A stretch of DNA of 64,000 nt, from assembly GCA_032358255.1 (NCBI GenBank), contig JAULBX010001780.1:88927-152926 (forward strand). Direction: 5' to 3'. The notes beneath the pieces were generated by a model. That model saw only the letters and a program-made list of their open reading frames with translations. It did no database searches and was not told where the DNA came from. This document shows positions 35,322 through 47,675 of the stretch, piece after piece; the first letter of the stretch is position 1; each line of letters begins with the position of its first letter. The position numbers were made by a program, and so were the translations under genes. This DNA is from Heterotrichella gracilis. Taxonomy: Eukaryota; Sar; Xanthophyceae; Tribonematales; Xanthonemataceae.

Positions 35322-38300
35322 TCAATCCTCGTCATCGCTGCCAAACAGCGCATCCATGCGCGCCTTGGACTGCTGCGCTGCAAGCGCCACCTGCACATAC
35401 CAAGCACCACATCTAGGGTTTAGGGTCATGTGACACATGCCCGGGGGTGTCTGTCGCAAGAGCCCAGACCGTCGTGCAAGTGGCAGGACACAAAGACGTT
35501 CAAAACCCACTGTGGCCCCACATCCTGCTCACAAACCCTCATCCCTGATTGGCACCCCGCCCCATCAGATTCCTCCCCTCCGCCACCACACCCACCTGGT
35601 CCGTCTCATAAAACCCTAAATCCCTGCTGGCACCACACCAACCTGGTCCAGTTTCTAAACCTAAACCCTAAACCCCTTGTGGCACCACACGCACCTGGTC
35701 CGGCTCCTCCCCCTCCTCCTCATCGCTATCGTCAAACAGCGCAGCAGCTCGGCTCTTCTTGCGGGAGGGGGGCTCGCCACCACCTTCCCACTCCCCACCC
35801 ACATCCCCCACCACATCCACGTCGTCCTCATCCTCCAGGCTGGCGGGGGTGGTGGATGGGGCTGCGCCATCGCCAGCACCACCCTCTGCAAGGGAGGGAA
35901 GGGGATTCTGATGTAAAGAACTTGCACCTTGATACCACACAGCCCACCACCAGCAGGAAGCAGCCATTTCAGATTGCACACGCCTGTGTTCCACATTGCC
36001 CACTGGACGGTGCCACTTATAGGATGCAAGACCCAGAACACAGTTTTAAATTTATTTTCTACCCTACAAACCATGCTGCAAACGCAAACATGTCACACGA
36101 AGGCAGCCTGCACCCCAAAACTTGTCCCTTACCCCCACGCACCTGTTTCCCGTCGCCGCTTCAACCTGCCCCCCCCTGGCTGCCCAGGGCTGGGCCCCAC
36201 CCCCGCACCCCCTCCCTCCTCCTCATCGCTGCTGTCCAGGCCAGCAGCAGCCAGGGATGCCTTGCCCGCTGGCTCCCCATCCTGCGCCACACGTAATATG
36301 ACTCCCCTTAGCACCATTGTGGGCCAAGGCTGCTGCAACGGCAGCTGCAAAAAATACTTGCAAGTTGAACATCCGTTCATGCCGAAGTCAAGGCTACCCT
36401 ATCGTGGCTAGGTGATGAAATGGTAAACAATCCCATACCACCACCGCCCCAGGGATGCACCCCTACACCCCCGCACCCCCTCCCTATCTACACCCTCCAC
36501 CCGCTGCCTCCCACCCACCTTGCCGGCCGCCGCCGACCCCCCTTCCTCCTCCTCCTCCTCCTCCCCTTCCACATAATCCGCATCCTCCTCCTCGTCCTCG
36601 TCGCTGTCTGCCAGGCCCGCTGCCTTAAGCCGCCGCCGCCGCTCAGCAGCCTCAGCCGCAGACACAGGCTCATCCATGTACTCAACCTCATTATCACCCA
36701 CAACCATGTCGTCCTGCAAGGGGAGGGGTGGTTTACTTTAATAGGATTGGCGCATGTATGTACTCGACCTCATTGCCACCCACAACCATGTCCTGTGGTG
36801 TGGTGGTGTGGTGTGGTGCACACGAGTGATGCAACAATGGTTGCAACACCCACCGCAGTCTTTGAACCCAAGGTGTTGCAGATTGTACGCCCACCATTCA
36901 ATGACCAATTAGAAGGAGATAACACGGAAGGGGAATATAAGAAACGTGGTCGCAGGGTCACAGGGTCACCCTTAACCATACATGTAAAATATACATCTCA
37001 ATTCTCACTGCTTTACACACCTACTAGGGTTTAGGGTGCATTTGCCAGCCAGCCCCATTACCGACGTCAACCCCAAGCCATTGCTGCCTCTTCTTCTTCC
37101 CCACCTTGGCCCCATCCTCCTCGATGGTGGCGCGCAGTGTGAACCCTAAACCCAACCCTAAACCCTAGATTGTGCCCGTACCATTGCCTTGGCCTTCTTC
37201 TTCTTTTTCTCCTTGCCCCCATCCTCCTCGATGGCCCTGCGGGTGGCAGCCTCCTCACGCCAGCCCTGCTTCACCTGGGCACAAACAAACCACAAGCTAG
37301 GGTTAGGGATACACTCAAGGCTAGGGTTCACTGCTGCGCCCTGGTTCCCCTGGGCACAAAGACAATCTCATTCAACGGCTCCAGCAGCACACCCAGGACA
37401 CATGTTATTGTTGTAGCACACCCGCCAGATGCACACCACAGGTGCATACCCATGGGTGCATCATGAAAGCATAACCTATCTGGCCTTGTAGGAGCAGCCA
37501 ACAGCATGCGCACCCACGCAACCTTGACAACCACCCCACTCCACACCACATACCTGATCAAACCTCGACCGCTGCGCCTTGAGCGCTGCTTCCCGCTCCG
37601 CCTGCGCCTGCGCCAGCGCCAGCCCCGCCCGCCTGGCCTCCACCTCGCTGCGCTCCCTCTCTGCAGCCAGCAGCACCTCAGACAGCTGGCGAGACTTCTG
37701 CACCTTGGCAAATTCCTTGCGAGCGATGTCCAGATGCGCCTGCGGGTAGGTTTGGGTAGGGAGTCATAGGTGCATATGGTGGGTTTAAGTGTGGGGTGGA
37801 TGTGGACGGGGTGGATATTGGTGTGTGCTCCATCTCAGCTATTTTGGACTTCAGCAAAGCCCCACTAGCAGGCGATGTCAAGGTGCGCCTGGGGGCGTGG
37901 GTGGGTGTTGTGGGTGTGTTTTAAAGGGTGCAGTGTGTGTGCAGGGTGTGGGGTTAAAGCAGCCAACTTGTCACAGAACGCAAAGTGCCTTCCGAGGTTC
38001 CATGCCTACCACCACCACCGCGGCCACCCCGCCACCCACCTGCGCGTCCCGCGTGGTTTGGTCACAGAATGCCACGTGCTTCTCAAGGTGGCTGCGCGAC
38101 ATGCCGGTCTGATCGCTGGCGGCTACAAGGGACCTGGGCCAAGAAGACAAAGTATCATTGTATGTATTACATGCAGGGGGCGGGATGCACTGACATTTCC
38201 ATGCATGCCCACTTCGGGGGAATGCAAGGGGGAGAAGGAACCATGGGGGAGAAGGAGCCAAGTGCATCATGCATGCGAGAAGGGTGGAACGGTTAGTAAG

Positions 38301-41300
38301 TATATCCCAACCAATCATTGCGACCCCGGTGTGCGCTAACCTGCCAAACCAAAAACCCTAAACCCTAAACCCGCAGGCATCACAGTCCAGTGTATGTGCG
38401 CTTTGCCTCTGCAAATTCTGCATGCTGATGCACCTCCACAACACTAAACCTTGTACCCCAAAGCTACCAATGCATGTACAGCAGCACTCACTTGAATGTG
38501 CGCTTGGCCTGCGACAGCTCTGACACCGCTCGCGTGAACTCAGGCACCGCATCGGGGTCGCCCCTGGGACGTTTCTTCTTCAGCACACGCACAGAGTACT
38601 CCTGCACATGGGGGAATATAATGTGTCCTAGTGCGAGGAGGCGGCTCTCCACACAACAAAATGATGTGTTAAATCCAGCAGAATTCTTTGTATCCAACAT
38701 TGAATGATGGTTAGTCTTATAATTACTACTTGCCTACTGTTCTCCCCATCCGCCCCGCCCTCAACCCCGCCGCACTAAACCTCATTGTGTCACCCTCCTC
38801 CCTCAACCCCCTCACCAACCCCCACCACCCCCTCCCACCTGCATGACCAGCGCCGCGTTGAACCTGAGCGTGTAGTCGCCAGGCGTGATGTGCATTGCCC
38901 TGATGAGCGCCTTCTTGGCCTCACCTAGGTTGTCGCTATCGTAATGGGCCCTGGAGGGAGAGGAAGGGATGGGGCATGGGTGAAGGGCTGGGGAGGGGTG
39001 AGAGGGAGGGGAGGGAAAGTACAGTAGCAGGGGAGATGAGAGCCGAGTAGAGAAGGGAACAAAGGGAAGGATACACTGATGTGAATTGCCCAGATGAGCG
39101 CCAAGGTTGTTGCTATTGTAGTGAACCCTGTGTGTGGAGGGGGAAGATGGGTGGAGGTGTGTGTGATGGGAGGGGTGCTGCAGGAGTAGGGTAGAGGGGA
39201 CGGAAGGGAGATCCACTGGGGCGGGATTATAGGATTGCGTGATTGTGTCATTGCAGCTGGGAGTTGTGAAGATAGACTGCAGTTCAACCCCCGCACCTTG
39301 CCAGGTACAGCAGCAGTCTTGTGTTTTTGCTGTCATAAAACTTCTTCAGCGTTGAAGAATACATCTGGATGGCAGCTGGGTAGCGCTGCTGGGCCAGGTA
39401 TACAGAGCCAAGATTGATCCACACGTCAGGTACCTGCATACATACAACAGTGAGGGTTTCAGGGGGACTTGGGGGTTTCGGACGGGTTTCAGAAATGTTG
39501 CTGGGGGTTGCTAAAGTGGTCTTTAGTGTGACACAGGTGTACCAGGTATACCAGGAGCCCATCTTGACCCTACATACGTACGTAACCAATGAGGTTTTCA
39601 CAGGGATTTGGGGGTTTCTGACGGGTTTAAGTAATGTCTTTTGGCGATTGCCCTAAAGTGTTGTACGCATCTGGTCCATGTACACAAGGCCCAGCTTGAC
39701 TTATATGTACATAACCACCGGCTAGGGGTTGGGCTGTCTTGTACGTTGGCCTTGCCTGCAAAACCCTTCCACCATGCACCCTCCTGCACGTATTTAGGGC
39801 TGATGCCATATATTCTCTCTTAGGGTTCAGGTTTGGGGTTTAACGTGCATCAGGCTTGCCCGCAGGATCCCTTTTGTCGACGGAAGGGTTCCTGCAGATA
39901 CATGCCTAGGGTTTTAGGATCAGGGTCTGTGGCTTGCCTGCAGGAACCCTTCCGTCGACGCCGCGCTCTCCTGGACCTGCAGGAAGATGTCGTTTGCCGC
40001 CTGGAAGTGGCCCTGCTCAGCCAGCACCGCCCCGATGCCATTGGCGGCCCAGATGTTGCCTGCACAATGGTGGAAGGTGTTGACAGGTGCTGTGTGCACA
40101 CGCTTTGGCAGGCATTGCGTGCACAGATGTTGGCATGGTGGCAGGTGGCCAATGGTGATGGTGCTCACGGTGAGGCAGTATGGTATATAATGTAATTCAG
40201 TTAAATTCATGATGGTTATGGTAATGAGCGGCGATGGTGATCAAGACGACGATGATGGTGAGAACCGATGACGGTTATACAGGGGACATGGTTGCCAGGG
40301 TGTAGATTTGTGCACAGACCCTTACCAGGGTCTTTGAGAAGCGTCCTGCGGTAGTACTCCAGCGCATGCTGGTAGTAGCCGTGTTTCTCACTGTCTTCCT
40401 GCAAGTGGGGTGGGCGATGGGGCTCAGCACATCAAGCACCTCTAAACAGGAGGTTGTTTACCTTTACAGTCAGTCTGACTTGCCACCTAGGATAAAATGT
40501 GACTCGCCTACAGAAAAAAAAGCTTACTCCACATATCTTTACGTAATTGTTCTCTAATAAACTATAACCTTTTTCTTGCCCGGCCCCACCAATTGCAGGA
40601 ACTGGTCATTATTACCCCACATTAATTATATTCGCTGATCACGGTGTGCACAAGCAAGCGAACAGGAAAAGCAACCAATATAGTGCAATCAAATTGTTTC
40701 GATTGTGTGTTATTTTACTTACCTTTTTCTTGTCTGGCCCCACTGAGTACAGGAACAGGTTCCCATAGGCCAGGCGCGTGTATGCCTCCGACTTCGCGTC
40801 CTCCCCCTTGGCCAGGGAGTCAATTGTCTGCTTGGCATCCTTGAACTCCTGGCGCTCAAGGTGGTACATGGCTGCAAGGGGTGGTGTGGGGTGTGTGGGG
40901 GTCATGTGGGGGCATTGTGGGGGGTGGGAAGTGGTACATGGCTGCGGGTTGGAGGGTGGTTTGTGCAGGGCATGATGTGTACATGTGTTAGGGGGTGTGG
41001 GTTGACTGCCTGGCATCCTTGAAATCCTGACAATGGTACATGGTCATGGGAGGGTGGGACGTTGGGAGGCCGAGGATGTATACAGCTGGGATGGGGTTGG
41101 CGGAGCATTGCTACTCACCAAAGAATGCATCAACCTTCTCCAAGACCAGAATGCCCCCCCTGCACCTCCCTGAAAATGCGTGCGATGATGATAACAGTAA
41201 TAACAATAATCATGGATAGATAATAATAATGTAATTGATATTTTTAATATATAAATATATTTAGTAAATACCCACTCACCAAAGAAGGCCAGTGCGTCTG

Positions 41301-44300
41301 GGTAGCCTGGCCTGACCTGCAGCGCCTTGTTAAGCCAGTTGGCAACATCAGCTGCGTTGCCGCGCGCACGGTTGATGGCAGCAAGCCTCAGGTAGCAGTC
41401 CACATAGCCGGGGACCTCCAGGATGATGGACTGGAGACAGGAGAAAAGGCGAGAGTTTGCAAAAACCTCCACAGTTCGGCAAAGTAGAGTGATGTATTCT
41501 TCAACAAATTGGCTCACCGGGGCTATTATCGTACCCGTCGTTCACGTTGTGGACCAGATTTTAGGGCTACCAACAGGCCTGGAAGGCGCTATTCTGTCCC
41601 CAACACTCACCGAACGCCTCTCCTCTCCTTTCCTTGTACTACCCCTAGGTCCTCTCACCCTAGCCAAAGTGCTCCAGACTTCAGTGCACAAATCCTAATT
41701 CCCTGCCCTCACCTTGTAGCTCCCCTCCGCCCCCTTGAGGTCCCCGCATGCCTCGGAAACCCTAGCTAGGTTGTAGCGCAGCGTCACCCCGCAGGATGCA
41801 GGCAGCGACATGGAGCCCTCGGACTGGAACTCCTGCATTTGCAAACCGATTAAATAAATGGATCATTCAATCAAATAAACATTTAAACAGATAACCCAAT
41901 AATCCCATGAGAATTATGGGCCAACCGCTGCTGGAAGGCCCAGACCCACATGCGTCCACCTTGCTGTACGCAATGAGCGGCATTAACATTGTATCAGGAC
42001 AGGATTGGTTGGCGCAAGTCATTTGGGGCATACAGCTCATCCGGGTGCAAGCCAACATGAAATGCATGTGAACAACTGACAGACGAGTGATAAACCACAC
42101 GAACTGCCAGCATGCTCGCCCGAACTCAGCTACAAGTGCGTGGGAAAGTGGTTCAACCCATAGAGGACACTCATCAGTCGCTTCTGTAGTGCCCCAACTG
42201 GGACTGTACATTTGGCCAATTGAGGGCTGCATAAGGCGCACAACACCTACACCCCACCCCATCCCCACACGCACCGCTAGCGCCTGCCGCATGAGTGGCA
42301 GCGCCTCGGCATGCTTTCCGGCCCGCAGGTGCAGCACCGCAGCGTTGTTGAGGAGCTTGGCGGGGGGGCGGGTGTGTGGGTGTGTGGGGCCTGCGTGGCC
42401 GTTGCTCGCCCCCTTGGCAGCTGAGAGTGGTGCGCGGTACAGCTGAATGGCTTTGGTGAAAGCGCTGAGGGCGCCTGCGGCGGGGGGGGGGGGTGTTGGG
42501 TGGGGGGGGGCACATGCCAGGGTGGGTGTGGAGCGTGGGACGAGGTGCAGGTTGATTGCAGTGGCAGTGGCGCCTTGGACATTGGGTGTGGTGCCGTAGT
42601 CAGGAGGACGTCCGTGGTATATCAACTCCTTCTGGCCAAAATTGATCCTTACCGCACACTGTGCAAAGCTGATCGCTATCCTGGCTGCATGCACAAGGAT
42701 ACCCTACCTGCAGGGTCCTGTGGCGCCAGCAGCTCCCCCAGCATCTCCCATATGAGCGGGCTGCCAGGGTTCTTCACAGTGGCGGACCTAGGGCAGTGAA
42801 AATGGATTTTAAGGTGAGTGGCTAAGGTTCAGTGCATAGGGTCAGCGGCTAGGGTTCCGCGGTAGGGGACAGCGCCCATCAAGCCAAGTCCCCCTAGATT
42901 GAGCATTCCTGGAAAGGAGTCCCTGCACGACCCACCCATCCTCAACAAGTGCTTCGCCTTCTGCCCCTTGGCGGGCATGTTGAGGGTACAGCGCACCCAC
43001 CATGGCACTACACCGCCCATTACTCCATCGCCCCCCACCTGAAGTGCTCCACCGCCTTCTGCCCCTTGGCAGGCATGTGGGGGTACAGCGCACCCAGCAT
43101 GGCCAGCGCATCGCCCCATGCAGGTCGCTGCGCCAGCGCATTCTCCAACAGCGAGGCCGCGTTTATCGTCTCCCCCTGGTGCAGCCCCACCTGGGCCAGG
43201 CCATAGAGGGGGGTGGGGGCCTTGGGGTCCAGCTTGGTGGCCTGAGGGGGTGGAGGAGAGGGTGCGGGGTTGGACGTGGAGGGATATATGGGGACTTAAA
43301 CTTCAGTTGTCGGCCTGTTGGCAGGTTGTGGCGGGGGTGCAGAATCATCCCCCCTGTGTACCCGCCTGCTATCCAAGCCGCAGCACCCACCACCCTGTGA
43401 TGTGCCCGGCAAACCCACCATCCCAATCCACATACCACCGCACCTGGTAATATTAACATGGCGTTGTGCACATCCCCCTGCACATGATACGCTTTGCCAT
43501 GCATGGCCCCCGCACTGTACGCACAGCAACTTATCCCATGCCCCCGCCCTCGCCCGCACCAGCACCTTACCCCTCCCCACCCCACCAGCCACCCCAGTCC
43601 CCAACCCCCACCGCACCTGCTGGTAGTACACCTGCGCGTTGCGCATGTCCCCCTGAGCATGGTACGCCCTTGCCATGCATGTCGCCGCGTCTGCCCGCAC
43701 CGCGTCCGACCCCGTGGCCCCCGCCGCTGCTTGCGCCAGCACCAGCACCTTATCGTACGCCCCTTGTAGGAGGCAGTAGTGAGCCAGCACCGCCAGCACA
43801 GCGGGGTGGGTGGGGTCCGACTGGAAGGCGCGGTGGAGCAGGCTCAGGCCCTCGCCCAGGCCCTGCGGTGGTGGGTGTGGGTGGTGGGTGAGTGGGTGGT
43901 GGGTGCATGTCGTGGGTGTAGGGTGTAGGGTTAGCTGAGTGCATTGGGTACAGGTTTAGGGTTTAGGTCCTGCAGGTGCTGTGAAGCCAGCAACCCTCCT
44001 TAGGGCATCCGTTTCCACACCACACCCACACCCACACTCTCCGCACCCACCATCCACACTTCCACATTGAATCCCAGCAGCAGCGCCCTTATGTGCACCC
44101 TCTCCCCCCTCCACTCACCCCCCCAGCACACCTTCAACACCTCCAGTTGCCATCTCAGCACCGCCAGCTACTCAGCTGCATCCTCTGCCCCTGTCCCCAC
44201 CCCACCCTCCCCACACCCACCTTTGACACCTCCTCCGAATGGAAGCTCAGCACCGCCAGGCCCAGCAGTGCCTCAGTGCATACGGGTTCAAGCTCAAGCA

Positions 44301-45694
44301 CGCGCCGGTAGCATGCACCCGCGCGCTCAAACCTGCCCAGCTTGAAGTAGCACGCCCCCAGCCCCAGGCGGACCTCGGCGGGGGCGCCCGGGTGCTCGCG
44401 CAGCGCTGTCTTGAACCTAGGGGTGGGGTGGTGGTGGGTTATGTGGGGTAAGGTGGTGCCGGCGCCATAGTGGTTGCGTGAGTGGATGAAGCGGGAGGGT
44501 GCGAGTTGGGGATGCGTGTGCGCGGCAGTTATGTCTGGTTGGAAGGGTATATACGCCGTCGTTAGGGTCTAGAATAAGCAGTCCCTACTTCCAGCCGCAG
44601 GGTCAGGTTTTGAGCATGCACAGTAGTAAATGCCCACGCCACAGGAATGGATCACGCATACACCACTAAACATTGCCCACCAAGGGCCAGGCCCGGGTGG
44701 TGGCAGGTTGTGGTAGGGTGCGTACTTGGCCAGTGCTTCGCTGTACTTCCCCTGCGCGAACAGCAGCTGGCCCAGGCACAGGAACCCCGCAATGGTTGCC
44801 TTCCCATTGTTCCTGTGCTTGGCGGCTTTCTCAAACTCCCGCCGAGCACCGTCCTGGTCGCCCTGGGGAAAGGGAATTAGGGTTTAAGGGTTTTCACGCA
44901 AGGCTGCCGAGCACCCGTCCTGTCCATATGTGCAAGTACCTAGCTCGTGTTGTGTGAGAGCCGTGGACCATATCTGTAAGCAGTGCCTGTATGCATGCAT
45001 GCAGCGATGGTGGCAAGAGGAATATGGTGCGCGGTTGTAGCGGTGGCACATGCATGCATATTGCAACTGTGGCGCTTCCAACCGCACAGGCCATGGCATA
45101 CCTTTGCCAGTGCCAGCTGCCCTAGCCCTATGTATGACAGCTGCTCCGCATAGTCTATGTTCCTGGCCTGTACCAGGTTCTGCAACGCCTGCGCAAAGTA
45201 GCCCAGCTTGGCCTGCTTGTCCCCCTCCTGCTTGCTCAGGCTGATGAAGTGCGCCGCCAGGAAGCAGTGCAGCTGCACGCGGTCGTAGTTCCACTTCTGG
45301 TCGCTGAAGAAGGCCTTGGCTTCGTTGGTGGTGCCCTCGTTGAGGATGTGCAGGAACTGGGGGTGGGTGTGGGGAGGGTCAGATGTGGACCGACACACAA
45401 GGTTTGAGACATATATTATACAGTGAACACATACTGAACCCCTTCTTTTACTCGCGTTTGGTACGTTGACGAGTATCTGCAACACAGGTTGGTTGGAACT
45501 GTCGATCCACCCCTCACCTGGTCCACTTTCCCTTGTGCCAGGTAGGCTCGAGCAAAGTCCAGCCACAGCGTCAGAGGGGCCTCCTCCGCTCGAAGCACGT
45601 CTAGAAGCTCCTCTGCCTCGTCTGGGAGCTGCTCGAGGGGCACTGCCACCACCTCATCGGACTGGAACACAGGGATGTAGATGCACTCTTCCAT
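35322..45694 (-). CDS. CTR9: CTR9, TPR subunit of the Paf1 transcription-elongation complex (23 exons)
   Basis: Nuclear scaffold of Paf1C, acting with RNA polymerase II in elongation and histone modification. Exons in coding order: 45694-45518, 45356-45102, 44862-44726, 44416-44221, 43862-43617, 43241-43039, 42787-42708, 42474-42275, 41832-41713, 41430-41280, 40871-40723, 40398-40326, 40059-39938, 39433-39297, 38950-38839, 38601-38492, 38133-38040, 37739-37554, 37274-37182, 36713-36519, 36281-36143, 35885-35695, 35390-35322, giving 1144 residues. The N-terminus IYIPVFQSDEVVAVPLEQLP, many TPRs (IWAANGIGAVLAEQGHF, DVWINLGSVYLAQQRY), the PSNYTLRF-like PGDYTLRFNAALVMQ, a coiled-coil rich in Glu/Arg/Ala (exon 18), and a Lys-rich then acidic tail ending LFGSDDED match CTR9/VIP6. 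Intron 13 uses a GC donor (39937-39936), supported by the family-like QVQESAAST to VPDVWINL join. Confidence 0.95.
35535..35676 (-). repeat. Repeated CTR9 exon 22 donor fragments with CCCTAAA tracts
   Basis: Short copies of the exon 22 donor context (GCACCTGGTCC, real site 35693-35703) recur near 35590-35604 and 35625-35651. They are separated by AAAACCCTAAATCCC and AAACCTAAACCCTAAACC. Confidence 0.7.
37079..37168 (-). repeat. Echo of CTR9 exon 19 plus telomere-like tract
   Basis: 37079-37138 repeats exon 19 sequence (CCCATCCTCCTCGATGG and its T/C-rich flank). It is followed by CCCTAAACCCAACCCTAAACC (37144 onward) before the real exon at 37182. The same arrangement exists in segmental copy A at about 32928-33018, so it predates that duplication. 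Confidence 0.85.
39079..43513 (-). repeat. Series of boundary echoes in CTR9 introns
   Basis: Same-orientation partial copies: exon 15 5' part at 39079-39140; exon 13 3' end at about 39861-39900; exon 11 5' part at about 40922-40945 and 41008-41048; exon 10 3' end at 41111-41134; exon 6 3' end at 42937-43010; exon 5 3' end at 43434-43513. A further short copy of the exon 18 5' end is at 37871-37895, outside this span. Each carries part of the exon and usually one splice site. Confidence 0.75.
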
Positions 45695-46320
45695 GACTCT
45701 GGGCCCACGCCACCACCACCGCGTCACGGCATCACCGCCAGGTACTGTGCCGAGCTAGTAGGCTGTGTTTGAATGCAGGCACAATAAAACGGAGCAGAGG
45801 CGCTGTTGACAGACGACTTCTTGTCGAAGTTTTGTGCAGCGAGAGCATATGTCACCGAAAAATATGTTTGCTGCAATTTGATCCCGTACTGTCGTTGATG
45901 CGCACGGTACTTTTCGTACAACTTGCGAAGTTGGTATAGCACGTACACTGTGTACTACACAGCCAAAGTACCCACAACCTAGTCGTGGATGATGCATGCA
46001 TATGGAGACGAGTATCATATACAGGGGGAAATGGGGAGGTCATCATTCCAACTGATACTTGAAGACTGGCCCTGAAGCTATAACCTGAGCTGACCCTTTG
46101 TGGGCTCTAAAGTACACCTGCTGAAAAGTCTTTTGACCTGTTGGCAGAACGTGAGTGTTTGCTGGACAGGCTTTGGTCCGTCAGCCGCTATATAAGCAAG
46201 CAGTGCCAATGCTTCTCGTCCTGTCTCAACTCAACGCTGCGCTTTCACCTGGGTTTCTTATTGGGATACTATCTATTTGCCTGAAGGACTCACACTGTCA
46301 ACTGCACACAGCACCCAACC
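45695..46320. promoter_or_regulatory. Divergent promoter region of CTR9 (-) and orphan ORF (+), TATA at 46189
   Basis: TATATAAG at 46189-46196 is a good TATA box on plus, about 130 bases before the ATG at 46321. Transcription would start near 46220. No comparable motif is seen for CTR9. Confidence 0.5.
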
Positions 46321-46629
46321 ATGGCCATCTCTGAGCTGCAAGCAGTCATTGTTGGCGCCAGTGTGGTTGCCTCGGCGCTCCATGTTGCTTGTACTGCAAG
46401 TTGTAGTATGAAAGGGGCTATCCAGAAGGGTATCCAGGGGGGATTGGTGGGTGCCGTGGACCACTTTTCGGAGACATATGAGGTAGTTCTCTCTTGCCAG
46501 AAGAAGAAAAGGAGGACCAAGAAGAAAGCCTCTAGTCAGCAGCACAGCACCTCTGGGCAGGAAGTCAGCAAGGGCTGGGCAACACTGCGACCCCCACTGC
46601 AGTGGCTTCCTGGTTCTAAAACTATTTAA
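46321..46629 (+). CDS. Orphan 102-residue protein, Lys/Arg cluster, unknown function
   Basis: Single open frame from ATG in CCAACCATGGCC, a strong start context, downstream of a TATA box. The N-terminal half is hydrophobic and Ala/Val-rich (VIVGASVVASALHVACTA) and could be a membrane or targeting segment. Then come a Gly-rich GAIQKGIQGGLVGA and a very basic QKKKRRTKKKASS. I recognise no family. It may continue into an intron I cannot see. The promoter-like upstream and good start are the main support; it could still be chance or part of a mobile element. Confidence 0.4.
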   Translation: MAISELQAVIVGASVVASALHVACTASCSMKGAIQKGIQGGLVGAVDHFSETYEVVLSCQKKKRRTKKKASSQQHSTSGQEVSKGWATLRPPLQWLPGSKTI

Positions 46630-47675
46630 ATGGTTGCTGTGACCAAGCCTGGCTGGGTATCTAGGGTCAGGACCCTGAGTTGGTCACACTGCCTGAAGGA
46701 GCACGCAGTACAGTACAATACCCCCTACTAACGTGGGCAGCAGTTTCTGCAGCGCGTATGGAAGACCAGGGAGTGTTTGGTGAGAGGAATTGGTTGGGGA
46801 TGTTGTGGGCCTGTGCTATGGAGATGGCTTCAGGCATGGGAGGTTGGCAGGGGCGCTGGGCTGGGGAGGAGGGAGGGGACAACCCTTGGGTTTAGGGTTT
46901 TTACTGCGTTTTGGGAAGTCTAGGCTTTATTTTTATTTTTTGCACTTTGGGCGCGACTTGCTCCATCCTGGGATTGGGAATCGCCTCACCCAAGAGTTGC
47001 CTCTGCCCTGTGCAGCGGGCTTTCCATAGTGATCAATTTTTGTACGAATAACAGAATAACTCTGTTATTCCACTGCAAGGACCTGAGTCCATTTCAGCTG
47101 GCAACGCTGTGTTACAGTTAGCATAGTGAAAGACTCTCCGCCTGTGAGACGACAGCGATATCACGCCTGCTGACATACGGGCCAACATTGCGCCATGGCA
47201 TTGCACCTGCCATGCATTTCCATGGTAACCTTTCCAAAGCAACGCCATGCCGCAACATGGCAGAACTTAAACGGTATACAACAATACACACACCTCAGGT
47301 GGCACGCCCAAAACAACCTGCTGTGCGTATCCAACAGGTCCAGTTGGCACAGGATATGTTGCACACAATAGTAAAGAAAAGGAAAAAGCCGCCAGAGGCG
47401 CTTATTAAAGATTACTGTGCCAGCATTTGCATGCTACATTAGGACTGAGCTGGCAAGGGGACACCACCAGCACGTGCAGCGTCAAATTGGTAAAGCTCTG
47501 AAAGCTGCTCCTGTCCTCTTTTCAAAGCTTTACCAATTTTGGAGGAAATGCAAACAATATTTATTCCCATTTCATAAAGCTTTTCTGTGCCCTGCTCCTC
47601 CCGGTGCCGCATCTGGTCCAAGGCCTTGAGTCCAAGGAGCTCAAGTGGCTTCCCTCGCAATCCTGCCATCCTGCT
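46630..47675. other. Intergenic, with hairpin at 47484-47539
   Basis: No firm gene. A plus-strand frame from ATG at 47258 (MAELKRYTTIHTPQV, Lys-rich, to about 47442) has no family match. TTACA at 47112-47116 could be the RTRAF polyadenylation signal on minus. Confidence 0.4.
47484..47539. repeat. 20-bp inverted repeat with one G-T mismatch, 16-base loop
   Basis: Arm 47484-47503 (AAATTGGTAAAGCTCTGAAA) pairs with 47520-47539; the single mismatch becomes a G-U pair in RNA of one strand. Possible foldback scrap or small-RNA precursor; no further support. Confidence 0.8.

Larger units (their letters stand above)
33358..37274. repeat. Tandem segmental duplication, right copy (B)
   Basis: Direct-repeat partner of 28722-33122. 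Here the small two-repeat gene is broken while the CTR9 3' end is intact and joined to the rest of CTR9. The right edge falls exactly at the 5' end of CTR9 exon 19. Confidence 0.9.

Noticed and set aside
35430-36296. 288-codon plus-strand open frame
   Set aside because: Same shadow effect opposite CTR9 exons 21-22 and their introns.
42481-42510. G-rich runs as quadruplex regulatory site
   Set aside because: They are part of pyrimidine-rich acceptor tracts of the minus-strand gene CTR9; no further evidence.
47439-47669. Minus-strand frame containing LELLGLKALDQMRHREEQG
   Set aside because: Looked like a further RTRAF exon, but RTRAF ends properly at 47676 with the family C-terminus; no splice link seen.
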